NCBI GenBank assembly: GCA_921293015.1
Contig: OV121084.1
Location: forward strand, 52,053,864 to 52,117,863
DNA from: Phorcus lineatus
Taxonomy: Eukaryota; Mollusca; Gastropoda; Trochida; Trochidae
DNA length: 64,000 nucleotides
Direction: 5' to 3'
Position numbers and translations under genes: made by a program. Numbering within the stretch: position 1 is the stretch's first letter; each line of letters opens with the position of its first letter. Below the pieces are notes generated by a model, which was not told the DNA's origin, ran no database searches, and saw nothing but the letters and a program-made list of their open reading frames with translations. Below are positions 1-12,952 of this stretch, piece by piece.

Positions 1-366
1 ATCCTTTCAACCAGTAGGGTGAGTTAGCTTAGTACATGTTAAAACCGTGGAATATGCGGACATGATACAAGACAAAACTAGAAAAACAGGTCATTTATCA
101 GCTTAAATGTGGCTTAAAACATAGCACATTCTATAGAAGAATGTTAGAATTACACTAAATATTTGAGCTATCGACACCAGCCCCACATTGCATCAATGAT
201 AAGATTTAGCCCTGCCCTGTTCCCTAACCTCTTCCTTTTCAAGTCGAGGAAATGGTGTACAAATCCTAAATGGAATGTCTTCATGGTCTAAATGGCAAGA
301 ATATAAATCTTTATAGTCAAATATTTGATGTATTTAAAATGATTTGAGGTATATTTCATCTCAATA

Positions 367-508
367 ATATCAATTATGAACTAAATCCAAAGTACCTCAA
401 AAGATCAAAATAATAATTGTTAATGTCTTACTTTGGAAAATATATCAATGATGAACTAGAATTACCATATCCCAGAAGATCAAAATAATAATGTCTTACT
501 TTGGAAAA
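367..508 (+). repeat. 75-bp tandem duplication, two copies
   Basis: Two adjacent diverged copies begin with ATATCAAT and end with TGTCTTACTTTGGAAAA. The starts at 367 and 442 give a period of about 75 bp. Differences are scattered substitutions and one small indel, so the duplication is not recent. Confidence 0.7.
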
Positions 509-1103
509 GGTAATTTTGGAACCTTATTTTAAACAGAAGCATTGAATGATTAAATTAAATATTCAGTCAAAAGAAAAATCTGTCCAAACGTTACACAAGA
601 ACACAAAATGAAAACAATGACACCTTTCCCTGTATATAACATATGACAAAGCTATGTAATCAAGTGAGACAGCAAATAAACGGCTGAAGCTCATCCAGGA
701 TTGATTCACCACACCAAGACGTCACCTTACGTGCAATGCAATTATGTAACGTAATTACTGACAGACGAATGTTTTGTTCTATTAATGATCATGTCAGAAC
801 TGATGTGTTCTTCAATCAACTTTGATGAGATGTCTTCATATCAGAACAATGATTATGTTGTGCTTTGTTGTATTTGTTTTGTTTTTCTTTTCAATGTATT
901 CCTATTGAGGTATGCAATTTTTTTGTCAGATGTTTTAATGATCTTTTGAGTAATTAGTTTGTTGTAGGTTGCTTTTCTTAATTATTACTTTTGATTGGAT
1001 TTGAAAACATAAATCCTCTTCAGATTTCAACATTGAAAAATTATCCGATTTGTAATCTGTGAAAACTTTGCAGAATAATTCTTTTATAAAGGCAAAATCA
1101 TCT

Positions 1104-1504
1104 CTTGATCTATCTGCATGTTTTAAACCAATAAATCATATATATAATGATATGTTTTGAATTCATATCTTCAACTGACACTAAAACTTTCAGACATTTA
1201 GTTCTTGTTCATTGTACCATGATTCCATGATTCTGTTGATAATCAAAACATACCTTTGCACAATTTTTTTTATTAAAATCGTTTATAACTGTCTACATAT
1301 TATTAAATCTGATACCATATTGATTATTTGCTGATGCAAATAAGAATTCTAACTAAAAAATCAAAAGTTTTATAAGAATGATTTCTCAAATATTTTATCC
1401 TTGAAATATTGATCAGATAGTTTTTGCTCTCTGAAAATGGAATGCACTTAACAAATCTCTTGTATAAAATCTTGATTTATCTGCATGTTTTAAACCAATA
1501 AATC
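1104..1504 (+). repeat. Pair of 34-bp direct repeats 367 bp apart
   Basis: Positions 1104-1137 and 1471-1504 match over 34 bases with one C/T difference; the shared core is CTGCATGTTTTAAACCAATA. The sequence between them is not repeated. This may be the trace of a local duplication or of two copies of a short dispersed repeat. Confidence 0.65.
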
Positions 1505-3086
1505 TTGATAGGAGAGCTAAAAGCTGTTTCACAAAATAATCCAAAATCAATACGTAGATGCATGGATTTTTGGAACTCTGAAAAGATTGCGTGAGAGAAA
1601 ACTACAAATATGATGAACGATGAAGAGATATCAGCATTGGATAAAAACATAGATGTTTATTTCATGTACAAAATATAATTTATCCTCCGTTTCAAAATTA
1701 TATACTCAATGAATAAAAGGGGTTCAAGAAACAAAAAGGAAAACAATTCAAAATAGCCTGATAACATCAATTACATTGGAGCTTACTGCTACTGAAGTAA
1801 AGAGATTGATTGATTATATGAACAATATTGCCCTTATCTGCTTATTCAGTGACAGTACAGATATGAAAACTGATAGTCTTGGAGGCTGGAACATTTCCTG
1901 TAGAAATGAGAGGTTTAGATGACAAATATCTTGCTATTTTAATGTATTAAACTTACAATGATGTCATAGGATATGAACATCTTGTTTGTTAAAAAGTTAA
2001 GAATCCTGTTAATTAGCTACTGAAAGAGATTATAACTAGTTATTTGTCAACAACACAATGATTTGGGAGACAGTTTGAAAGAATTCAGTAAATCATGACG
2101 AATTCATATTTGCTTCTTTGACCAGTTATTGTATACTGTAAAAACATAGAAAATAACTATACAAAATAAAGTTTATCGAGTTATGTTAAGAATTTTTTGA
2201 ACTGCTCAAAGACAAATTGATAACATTTTGATAATATGTGTTGCCATATCTTCTCTGTTTGACATTTCAATAATTTGTTTCTATTTCTCCAATATTCTTC
2301 CTTAGGAGGACACAATGCAAGAGATCGATTCATAAGAAAAAACATGAACCAGGTTTGAAAATGCTGTATAAAAGTTTCATGAATAAGATCCACAATTAAT
2401 ATTGTCCATACTTTTGCAAGACTAAACAGTGTGTGTAACATTTATGATCACAGATTCCTTTGCTGGCATGCTCTCCTTCTATAGACCTGAATACATAATC
2501 AGAGCATCTTCTTTCTCTTGGCAACTAATGAGCATCAGCTGATACCATCTAACTGAGAACAACACTTTCCAAGTTCTTTCATAACTCTTATATGTGACAC
2601 ACAATAGCATTCCTTCCGCCGCAGACCTGCTAATATATTCATCAACAGAGAGACGGCTCGAATTGGACAAGGATTACATCTTGTATGGTTCCACAAAGGG
2701 GTTAAACTTGTTCCTGAATCTCCAATGGTGCCTTATGTACTTCATGTCTCTGCAAATAGTATAACTTCATCTTGTTACATATTGAAGTGTTAGCGAAACA
2801 ATACATACTGACAGCAGCAATGATAAACGTAAGACCAAAACTGTTTAGATAGAAAAGCAATGCATTCAACATTAAACCAATTAATTATAAAGTGAGTATG
2901 AAAAGGAATTCCACCTCCCCAGAGGCAAGATGAGATGAAATACAATCATGATTCCTGGGACAGTATTAACAATTATTTACTGTAAGCAACATGTCTGCAA
3001 CGTCAGTTCAAGGTTAAAAGCTTAGTTGGAACTCCAGCAAGCCACATTCAACATAACTTGGAAACAGACATAACTAACAGTCCATC

Positions 3087-3870
3087 AGAACACACAATCC
3101 AACAGAGCATGGAAATACACAATCCATAGACAATGGGAACGCATATTCAACAGAAAATGGACAGACACACAGAGTTAACAGACCATGGACACACCAAATC
3201 AATAGATGGTGGGAAGACTTATTCAACAGACCATGGACACACACAATCAACAGACCATGGGAACACTTATTCAACAGACCATGGACACACACAATCAAAA
3301 GACCATGGGAACACTTATTCAACAGACCATGGACACACACACTCAACAGACCATGGGCCCACACATTCAAAAGACCATGGGAACACTTATTCAACAGACC
3401 ATGAGAACACTTATTCAACAGACCATGGGAACACTTATTCAACAGACCATGAGAACACTTATTCAACAGACCATGGGAACACTTATTCAACAGACCATGG
3501 GCCCACACAATCAACAGACCATGAGAACACTTATTCAACAGACCATGGGAACACACAATCAACAAACCATGGACACACACAATCAACAGACCATGGGAAC
3601 ACTTATTCAACAGACCATGGGCCCACACATTCAAAAGACCATGGGAACACTTATTCAACAGACCATGAGAACACTTATTCAACAGACCATGGGAACACAC
3701 AATCAACAGACCATGGGAACACTTATTCAACAGACCATGGGAACACACAATCAACAGACCATGAGAACACTTATTCAACAGACCATGGGAACACACAATC
3801 AACAGACCATGGACACACACAATCAACAGACTATGGGAACACTGTGACACAAACACTAATGCACAGACAG
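3087..3870. repeat. 24-bp minisatellite, about 26 clean units plus degenerate edges
   Basis: The clean core runs from 3211 to about 3834: 26 units of 24 bp built around TTCAACAGACCATGGGAACA. Degenerate units extend to both edges. Variants differ at a few fixed positions (GGGAAC, GGACAC, GGGCCC or GAGAAC after CCAT; ACTTAT or ACACAA before TCAACAGAC). Because 24 is a multiple of 3 and the unit lacks stops in several frames, it reads open in two plus frames (3133-3936 and 3206-3847) and one minus frame (3074-3856). In the first plus frame it gives an octapeptide of the type S-T-D-H-G-N-T-Y. The variable positions change the amino acid in that frame, so there is no sign of purifying selection, and the ends show no signal peptide or known domain. 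I call it a minisatellite, not a gene. Confidence 0.92.
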
Positions 3871-4544
3871 AGAATGGTTGTGGATAAATTGCGGCTGGCC
3901 CTCGAGGTTGGGGCTTGTGTGATCAACACTCACTGACCTTGGTGCTAGAGATTGATTTCTTACCCATTTCCTGCCTAAATTGGATGGAGTTTGGTTTGAA
4001 GTGGAAATTCTAATAATCCTGTTTCTTTGGCAAACAGTTTTTCTGACGGCTTTCATTGACCATTCCATGTTCGAGTTGATCAATTCAGACAGAAAAGGGT
4101 TTTATGAGAATTGATAACTACTTATAAAAAATGATTTCTAATTTTACATAAATTGTGAACCTGCACATATTTTTAAGCGTGAAATAGGGAGGCTGTAAAA
4201 TAACAGATATTGTTAGATGAGTTCATGTGCCAAAAAAAAAGCAAGTCTTTCTGTCTTGTATGGTTTGATAAACTATGTGGCTTTGTAAAGATTGATGAGG
4301 ATTTATTGGCTTTATTAAAGCACCAGCTCCTTTGTCACTGAAGACTTATGGTGTGTTTTCATTACTTTCATTACACTAGCGAACATTAAAATAATTGCTA
4401 TAGATACCAGATATTTGAGTCTAATCTATCCTGAACCTAGTAAGTTAAAACGCTAAAGGCACAGAATTTGTACCAATCATGTGGCTAAAATTGTCAGCAT
4501 CAATTTTTAGCTTCCCCATGTATGTTAACAGATATCTTTGCCTA
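3871..4544. other. Non-coding stretch
   Basis: I see no gene, RNA gene or clear repeat. A short open frame on the minus strand (3856-4083) abuts the minisatellite and has no recognisable content. Confidence 0.5.
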
Positions 4545-4992
4545 TGGCAACACAAGGAAAATGCTCAGAGAGAACACACAGAGATTCAAATATTTGCACA
4601 TGGGCAGGTTCTTAGGTAATAAAAATGGTCTTATAGTAGGTTACATATTACAAAGGTCTGAGAGCACTGTTCTGGGAGTATCCCAAGACAAGGAGAATTG
4701 ATCAGAGAGTGGGCACACAGAGATTCAAATGTTTGCACATGAGCAGGCTTTTAGATAAAAATGGTCTTGTAGTAGATTACATATTTTCAAAGGTGTAAGA
4801 GCACTGTTATGGGTGTATCCCAACACATGGAAAATGCTCAGAGCGAGGGCACACAGAGATCAAAATATTTGCACATGAGCAGGTTTTTGGGTAATAAAAA
4901 TGGTCTCGTAGTAGGTTACATATCTTCAAAGGTCTGAGAGCACTGTGCTGGGCGTATCCCAAGACAAGGAGAAGTGATCAGAGCGAGAGAGG
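4545..4992 (+). repeat. About 138-bp tandem repeat, roughly 3.2 copies
   Basis: The anchor CACACAGAGATTCAAA recurs at about 4575, 4714 and 4850, giving a period of 136-139 bp. Each unit also holds TTTGCACATG, ATAAAAATGGTCT, GAGAGCACTGT and TATCCCAA. Copies differ at several positions. No open frame persists across units, so this is a small satellite-like array. Confidence 0.85.
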
Positions 4993-7047
4993 GATAATAC
5001 AAGGCACCTGTACTTAGTGCTAATGATATCCCCCAGGACTCTCCAACACGTCCAGGACCCCATCAGTCTCACTGCATGGGGAGCAAAGTCTTAAAAATCT
5101 CTCCACAAGATGATTGAGCATGTGGCGGTAAAGAGAGATCTCTAAACTAGTGATTGAATGTGCTACAGACTGAAGTGCCTCCACAAGATCGTTGCATGTG
5201 TCACAGACAAAATTCTCATCTAGGGTTATTGATTTTGTTACAGATCATGAGTCGTATTCATAAAAATCACGGATTTCTAACAAACACTTACAGGAGGTTG
5301 TTATGCAAGACAACGAAAACACCAAGGTAACCCTTAATATTGCATTAGGTTTACCATAGCAAGATAAAGTTGCTTTTGGCCTCATGAGTCAAAACCAAAT
5401 GTTAATACTGTTGGACATAAACAAGTTAAACATAGTCAAGTTAATCAGAGCTATCCTTTGATGTTGCACTGAGGATGAACTTTAACCTAGTCCTTGTCAA
5501 CATATTCCCCATGGACAAGTCTCATGAGTACAGTTAACGTCTCTCGCAGACCAGTCTGATCATAAAGGTCAGAGACACTTACAGTCTGCATAATACACAC
5601 ATCGAACGGACCATGTGTTCTGTGAAAATGTTAAATAAACAAAAGCAAATCTTGCTTAGAAATCAATCAGACATGAACTATGAACTATTCCTAAAAATTT
5701 AGACAAAAACACACTTTATTTAAGGTATTCAAAACCATCACTGAACCAGGAGGTAAATCTTTCACTACCAATGGGGATGTTTCTCTGTTTGTAAGTATTC
5801 ATCTCAAGAACTTGAAGCCATTGTACCAAATAAATGTCTAAAGATGGGAGTTGCTGTGTCTTTGCATGGATGTTGGTAAAGGACAGAGCAATGCTACAAC
5901 TTGCAGAACTAAGAGGACATCAGGTCCTTTCACACAAACTAAATCTCCAGTGTATCAATGACTATCAAGAACTATAAAGTTGTTTGATGAGATGCATGTT
6001 TTTTGCTTTCAAGCAGAGACTTTCATAAGAATTAAACATGATCACAAATGGAAATATACCCAAGGATGAAACATTGTCTTCATTTCTGTGAAGGATCTCT
6101 CTGAAAGATTTTTTGGAGGATGGTGTTCCCAGGAATGACAGATTAATAAACATTTACAATATACATGTATATTCAATTGTTATCAAGTTTCAACTTTTTA
6201 TTAATAAACTTTCTAATTTTCATCTGAAATTATCTGTTCAATCTTGTATTTCACAAATATTCATCAGCATTATTCATATACAGTATTTAATAATTCTACA
6301 TATCTTGATTACTTTGATGCATGCAATAAAAAAAAGACCCCAAAAAATCTATAAAAGAACTTGAAGCATTATTAGTACAGGTGCCAACTTCTCTCAATTC
6401 TAGTGATCCTGCATGACATTACCAACTAATAAGGATATCTCAAAGTAGTTGTGAAAGAATTTGTGGTAATGGTCAAATCTGGGTTCGTTAAAGAGAGAGC
6501 GAGAGGGAGAGAGAGAGATTTTACAAGTGACTGCTCCCCCAGGGGAGTTAAAATGTGTCGCTTGAATTAGATTGAAAATTTCTCGAGCTCAAATTTGAAA
6601 GAAAAACCTAACAGGAACAACATTTCAAAACTTACTTGACACATAAGATCGGATCAGACTTCGTGGTCAAAAATAAATTTTGTTTCACAAAATATTTCTG
6701 CACTTGTAAAAATGCTTGAAAAAGCTTCTCTGAAAATATGGCGACTGAGAGCATTTTTGCAAAGTTTATCATATTATCTTATGACTTGAAGGTGATTATA
6801 AAAAATCTTTTAAAAACAGGCATAACAAATACATATAAAAGGCATTACATACAAACAGTATCTTTCTTAAATGAATAAATTACATTCTTCCAATCTAATT
6901 TTATTCTAAAAACTGTATTACTATTCAAGTTTGTGAAGCACTATTCATCAACATAGACATCAGAGGTCTTTCACCTTTTTCTGTCTGAGGGCATAAAGGG
7001 ATGACTGACAAAATCACGTTTATTGGATATACGCATTATATGGATGA
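4993..7047. other. Non-coding stretch with one GA-rich microsatellite
   Basis: No supported gene. The short open frames at 5965-6153 (-) and 6113-6364 (+) overlap, are AT-driven and have no family resemblance. A GA-rich run is listed separately. Confidence 0.55.
6491..6518 (+). repeat. GA-rich microsatellite
   Basis: An imperfect run of GA dinucleotides with GC and GG interruptions, about 28 bp long. Confidence 0.85.
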
Positions 7048-7272
7048 AAAATTTGAAAAGGCCAAACTGTGAAGGACACTCCAATTCTCAAAAGGATAAT
7101 GTATGATGGCCAAGAATCTCAGCAGATGATGAAAATGTAAAATTGGTCAAATGTGAAGAGGAAAAACTGTGAAAACACTCCACTTCTCAAAAGTATGAAG
7201 TCAGGTGCTGCAAGCATCCTATCAGATGAAGAGGTATTAAATGAATCGAATGTGAAGAGGCGAAACTTCGGC
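7048..7272 (+). repeat. About 100-bp tandem repeat, 2.3 copies
   Basis: Units begin with AAATTTGAAAAGGCCAAACT (7048), AAATGTGAAGAGGAAAAACT (7149) and AATGTGAAGAGGCGAAACT (7249), so the period is 100-101 bp. The first two units also share ACACTCCA.TTCTCAAAAG. Non-coding. Confidence 0.75.
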
Positions 7273-7320
7273 CGTACGGCTCTCATAGAGACTGTTTTAC
7301 TGCCTTCTATTTCCCTATAG

Positions 7321-7525
7321 GATAATGTCAGGTGATGTTAGGGATGTGTCTCTCTGGACTAATAGAGCCATATGCCTGTCAAAGCTATTCATACCGCTAG
7401 TCCCACTGGAATGGGCCAGCATCTCCGTCCTCTATCTCACTGATTGAGGTGTGCCAATTGTCTCTCGAGAGCTATTGGACTCGATCTTCACAATGGATGC
7501 CAGCTAATGGCTGAAGTTTTCAAAG
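7321..7525 (+). other. Candidate exon (possibly untranslated)
   Basis: The segment is preceded by a good 3' splice-site look-alike (pyrimidine-rich CCTTCTATTTCCCTATAG ending at 7320). It is followed by a strong 5' splice-site look-alike (CAAAG|GTGAGT, GT at 7526). It is visibly less AT-rich than its flanks. No frame is open across it: one frame gives 41 codons from an ATG at 7325 and then stops at a TGA. If real, it would be an untranslated exon, a terminal coding exon or part of a long non-coding RNA. The call rests only on splice-like edges and composition. Confidence 0.22.
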
Positions 7526-10227
7526 GTGAGTAGATCTTCTGAGGGGGTTATGATATCATGTGCATAGCATAACGCATGACATTTGAGTTAAGTGTTTTTA
7601 GTTATCGTTATATAAAATCCTTATGTATCCTATCCTATGTATAGCAAAATGTCAAAATCATTGGATCAACACTGTTCTACGGAATTGTTATTTCCATCAC
7701 CATGACATTTGTTTTTTTCTTTAACATTTGTTGATGAGTGGATTATTTAGAGCTAAAAATTGAAAAAAAAAACTCTCTATATTTCTAGAGAGAAGTGATT
7801 TCACAAGTTACCAAGTGTTTCAAAGACCCTGTCAAAGTTTTTTTTACAAGCAACTAAAGATTATGTACTCAGAGTTACGCAGCTACAGATTACATTGAAC
7901 ATTCCCTTGACCTTCAACATCCTTATTTAATTAACTATGCTACCCTTGAATATGTTGAACATAAAGTTCATAAAGCTCATAAAGACCTGTCAACATCATA
8001 CATTAGGTATTCTGGAATAGCCATCCTGGTATAAACCTCTGGGAAGAAAATGCTGACCTACAGATTTTGCTATAAGCTATTATAGCCCTTTGAAGTGGGC
8101 AGGGAGTTTCTACCAGAGATGGACTCTATCCTCAGGATAGCCAGTCCTTCCGCTACTTTAATTCGCCAGCTGTAATTGTCATAATAGAGCCTACATCAAA
8201 GATCGGATATGGCTGCAAATGTTGAGGGGACAATTGAATTAAGCATTATATTTCAACTTCAAAGAAACAGTAAATCCTTGCTGAAAGAGAGATGACATTC
8301 TCTGGGCACAGTGTCAGGAAAAGTCTGTTGCTTAGAACAGAACAGAACAGAACTTTATAACTTAATGACTTTGGCTCGTTGTGCTTTAGAGATGTGGAAT
8401 TCTTGTTCTTAAAGTTTTGATAAGCGTGAACGTCTTGAATATTTTACTCAAAATATTAACCCCAAAACTGAACTTTTGAAAAGACAAAATAACTTATACA
8501 TCAATTTCATTCTTTCACCTGAAACACCTTAAAGCTTACAGCAAGGTGAGTATAAAAGATGTTCAACACTTGAGGATATCTGTAGTTTAAAACTGCTCAA
8601 CGCATTTTCAGAGGAATTTTAAAAGTTTCGATCCTAATAAGATGATTATTACCTTGTTACAACAAGCTGGATACTAAAACATTTACAATAACACCTTGAA
8701 CAAATAAGTTAATGAAACTCAAAGAGAAAGAAAAATACAGAAAATAGTTCCATGTCTGATAACAGTATTAGCCTCCAATGGTAGCATTTGAAGATTGTCA
8801 AAAACAAGAAGACATTTGGAAAGCTCTATCAATTTACAGTTTAAGGTCAAGAGAAATACAGAGATGATGACAATATTTAATTGTTTTAACTACATTGAAA
8901 TAATTCATAATTCTTTAACCTCTGCCTAATGTCCCCATGGGAAATGAATTAAATTTTACTAAGGATAAACTTCAATATCAAAAGGATAGAATGTAGATTG
9001 AATATTTAATGCATTGAATGGCTGCAGAAGTTCTGTGCTTTCAGGTCATGAGAATTTCAACTAGTTCTTTTTGCACAAGATTAGTTATTACCTTGTCTGG
9101 TTTCTTACCTTAATTAGTACCTTTGATTAGTAATTTCAACATACATACATATGGTTCTGAGACCTTATAATTCTGGTTAACAAATATACATTTCACAATT
9201 TTTACATAGTATTTGACTTTAGAGATTTTCATTGAACCCTAATTATGTACCTACTGGCATCGGCCATCTCAGACAATTTAGATTGCATCATCAATTTTAC
9301 AATTAACTGCTAATTATGGTTATTAAGGTTCTAGACCTAAGCATCACCTGTCAACAACATACTTTCATGAGTAATTGCTATATATAGGTTTTCCTTTCAG
9401 TCTGAAGAAAATATAATGTGTTTTAATGGAAAGGTCAGGCATTTCAAGTATATTTCATGTCCCCCTTAGCTTAATCTAAGATCCTGCTTATATAAATCAC
9501 AAAATGACTTTATATAATCAAGGAGAAATCTACAGTATGGCAAAGTGCACTTTTGGTTGGAGATGCATCTTGATCTTCATATGAAAACTCTCCTTCTTCA
9601 TCCCTCATACGCAAACCTACCTTTCAAGATGATTAAATTCCAATTTTTCTTTCCCCACTTGTCAAAGAAGAACATCAAAGAAACTCTGAGAAGTGCATGC
9701 ATCAACCTTAGAGACTTCAGCCATACCTGGTTGTCTTAGTTGATGTACATTCAGTGACTTCACTCAGGCTTTGAAGACATCTTCAAGCCCCGACGCATGT
9801 TAACATTCAGAGCAGCTAACCATTGAGAGATTTAAAAGTGATTCCATCCGCGATGATATAATAAGGTTGACATTTTTCTTATACTTCAAGACCATATCTG
9901 GTTACTGAAAATGATATGGTTTTTTACTTGGAGTCGTAAGAAACCTGAAATTTTAAAATTCATATTGTTCAAAGATTTAATTGCTTGAATTACAGCAGTT
10001 TTGAACGTTCAACTTACAGAACAAATATTGAGAGTTCAAAAAAACATATTGCAATAAACAGTCCTGTAAACCATGCAGAGAGAAATGGAATAACTTCAGA
10101 CATTAAACAATTCTAAAACCAATGTCACATTTAATGCAAAGCGAAATGGAATAACTTAGCACATTCAACAGACCTCAACCACTTAGGAAGGAAAACCATT
10201 TGACAGGTACTTGTATGATATGTCAGG
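7526..10227. other. Non-coding stretch
   Basis: No supported gene or transposon. A short pentamer run at 8334-8352 is listed separately. A 64-codon open frame at 9545-9739 (+) has no recognisable content. Confidence 0.5.
8334..8352 (+). repeat. Short (AACAG)n run, possible LINE tail on the minus strand
   Basis: About four AACAG pentamers followed by ACTTTAT. Read on the minus strand this is ATAAAGT then (CTGTT)n. Some LINE 3' ends terminate in a short simple repeat after an A+T-rich 3' UTR, but I see no reverse-transcriptase frame next to it. The LINE idea is speculation. Confidence 0.4.
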
Positions 10228-10515
10228 ATGCTAAAGCTTCCCCAGCATGACCTTATAAATAATATATTCCTAAATCTGATACATCACAGAACTCCTCAGA
10301 GGCTAGTTGACTGCTCTCTTGATTCAGAAAGGACTTGGAGCTTCATACATTCCATAGGAATAACAAGACTCCCAGAGCATCCACAAGAATCACCAACTGT
10401 AAATGGTTCAGCACCAAAAAAGTATTTCACTGTTATTGATTTTCCAAGAATGGCCCTATCGCCTGAAGATAGAGAAAATGGATTATGGTCTGATTTCTAT
10501 GCACACAGGAATTAA
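10228..10515 (+). other. Unassigned 95-codon open frame, possible exon
   Basis: The frame has an ATG at 10228 and a TAA stop ending at 10515. Its last 45 or so residues are less AT-driven than most chance frames here, with a balanced mix including P, E, D, R and W. There is no recognisable domain, signal peptide or membrane segment, and another frame overlaps its 3' half. I cannot assign a function. It could be chance or the last exon of a gene whose other exons are outside my recognition. Confidence 0.12.
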
Positions 10516-11747
10516 GAAAAAGTTGATAATCAGTTATGAGATAATCCTTTATGTGAATCCTGCATCAATATGCCTAACATTTTTATGCAAAGTGGAAACC
10601 AGCAACGCAACAATGTGGAGAAATGCAACAATCAATAAATACAATGATGGTGGCTTTTTAGGTTCTGTATATCTCCAGGGGCATTCTATGTTAACTCACT
10701 CAGTTGTTGGAGGAGTGGAACATTTAGTCAAATATGGCAGTATGTGCACCAGAGCATGACACTAACAACAGTTATCTTGAGTATAAAGCAGCTACCAACA
10801 AGCAATCTAAGCTTTGTATGGTCATTTCTTTGTTATAAGATGTAGAAAAATGCCCTATGAATACAACCAAGAATGTGGATACTTTATTACAAAGGATAAC
10901 GGTTATTCAAACAGTCTTGATACAATGGTATATTTCCACTCAAGGCATGGTTTTTTAGTTCCAAAACGAAGCCCATAGGTTTCACAACAGTAAACAGTAT
11001 AAATGTTTTTTGAAAAATTAAATATCTATAACATCTACCAATCTTCAATCATTTCATTTATGATAAACCAAAGCTACAAGAAAATGAACCTTAGGACAGC
11101 AAATTTTAAACCTTTTAATCTTTAATATTGATATCATCATATAAATATATTGATAAGAACTCTGATTTTGATCATGAATGTGATGATGACCTGTGAATAC
11201 AAATTCTCGGTTGGTTTTCTGATTATAAAGATGAGGAAAAGTTTCACTGACATCATTTTGGAATAGAATTCATGGCACAGACAAAAACAGCTGATGCAGC
11301 ATATCTTGGACTCACATCTAATTCTGTCGCAAACGAAGAGGTCATCATGACACTGGGTAACTCTCATCAAAAGGTTGCAATTATGATGGATGGGCCAGAG
11401 GCCTAAGATAAACATCTTTGACTTGACTTTGGTGGAATGTCATGTGAAACCAGATGTTCAAATTGTATATTTTTGATAATTATTTCATTCCCTCATTGTC
11501 CCAAAGTTTGCAACTTTATGAAATATATAACTGATTAAGCTGATGACTATCTATATACCATGAACTGTGAGACCGTTGGTATCAATGGTGTGTTTTAACC
11601 ACTTACGTGCGGACCCAAGAAAATTTCAGGATTGCCAGCCTCTAGCTAGTATCCAATACTAGACTAGTGCTAAATGTAACTTCTATAGAGTGACCTCTTA
11701 TAATTCTTCTCTTTTAGTGGCATTCTAGAAGTTGTAGTCGTAATGAA

Positions 11748-11835
11748 GTACAAGAATTTATGGATATTCAACTTCTTCATTAACACATTTGCAAATCTGT
11801 TAATAAAAAAGTTGAATATCCATAAAATCTTGTAC
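11748..11835. repeat. Near-perfect inverted repeat: 37-bp arms, 14-bp loop
   Basis: The left arm starts GTACAAGAATTTATGGATAT and the right arm is its near-exact reverse complement ending ATCTTGTAC, with about three mismatches. The arms are separated by a loop reading ACATTTGCAAATCT. A transcript of either strand would fold into a hairpin of about 88 nt, the size range of a microRNA precursor or a very small MITE. No clear target-site duplication is visible. Function unknown. Confidence 0.8.
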
Positions 11836-12938
11836 TGTTATAATTGTTGCTCAACATTCATTGAGCAGCTAATAATAATGTTTATACTTTCAAGCATTGC
11901 AAGCTCCAGAAACATTGTATGAACAAATATCGAGAAATATCTCTAGACTTCAAGTTACTAAAAAATGGGTTTACATGACGTGCATTGCAATTCTGACCTT
12001 AAGGTAATAAATGCAATCTATATGATATTCTAGAAAAAAAGTCATATTCACCGTCAAGACACAAGATAAAGTTATCAACAGAACATTCACTATATATATG
12101 TCTATTGTGGACATCACCAGACAGCAGATGTTACCTGGGTGGTGACTGTAATCATGCTGTCTCACACCTGTCTTAATTAATACTGAAGTGTTACCTGCCG
12201 ACACCCTGTCACCTGTTCATTTACCTGTCTGCTACAACCACAAGCACACCTGACCTGGTTAGAAAACCCTCAGTAAAACTAAAACTAGAAGACTGCTTTA
12301 GCTTCTTAGACACTAAACTGAATTTCCACATTCTTATTGTCACTGTTATCCATTTAGGAACTTGAGTCCATTCATAATTACCTCAAATAAATAGTACTTT
12401 TCATACAGCTTTAAATTAAGTCTTGAAAATAGATTTTAAAGAATGGAAATTTGGCGTCCTTGGATTGAGCTCAACAATATTAGGATAGAACAATGCCTGA
12501 ACTGTTAATGCATTTGTCGGTTGTAAACTGAACAAAATGAATTTCAAATGAACACGGCAATGTGGAATTTTACCATTATGAATATAATTATCTAGCCTCA
12601 AGAACTTTAGATGAATGATCTCACATACAGATCAGACACCATCAACCAAATATCCATATCATGTCACGTAAGATGCTCACAATTCTCATCACCGCTAATT
12701 GTAACTTCATTGTAAGAATGTACGATATGACGCGAGTAATAGAATGTGATGTTGATTGGCCATGTCTGATAAGGTTAGAGAAGTCCTTCAGCCATGAACA
12801 GAAGCATCAAGCAGACACAGCATAAGTACCTGGGCTTGATAGAATGGATCTGAATACAGTATAAACCTCGTACCTCTGTCTGCTCATCAGTTATTGACAA
12901 ACCACATCATGTGTGATAAGACTATTCTGACAGGAAGT

Positions 12939-12952
12939 ATTGCCATAGCAAC
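12939..12952 (+). promoter_or_regulatory. X-box-like RFX motif
   Basis: ATTGCCATAGCAAC matches the RFX X-box consensus RYYNYYWTRRNRAC at every defined position. RFX factors use X-boxes in promoters of ciliary genes in animals. No adjacent gene is identified, so a regulatory role is only inferred. Confidence 0.3.

Larger units (their letters stand above)
1..3086. other. AT-rich non-coding stretch
   Basis: There is no convincing gene on either strand. The open frames are short (under 90 codons), full of Phe/Leu/Ile/Lys from AT-rich codons, and resemble no family I know. Two local duplications inside it are listed separately. It is most likely intron or intergenic DNA. Confidence 0.6.

Noticed and set aside
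3133-3936. A 267-codon open frame of octapeptide repeats as a protein gene
   Set aside because: It is a 24-bp minisatellite; open frames exist on both strands, variation changes residues freely, and there is no leader or domain.
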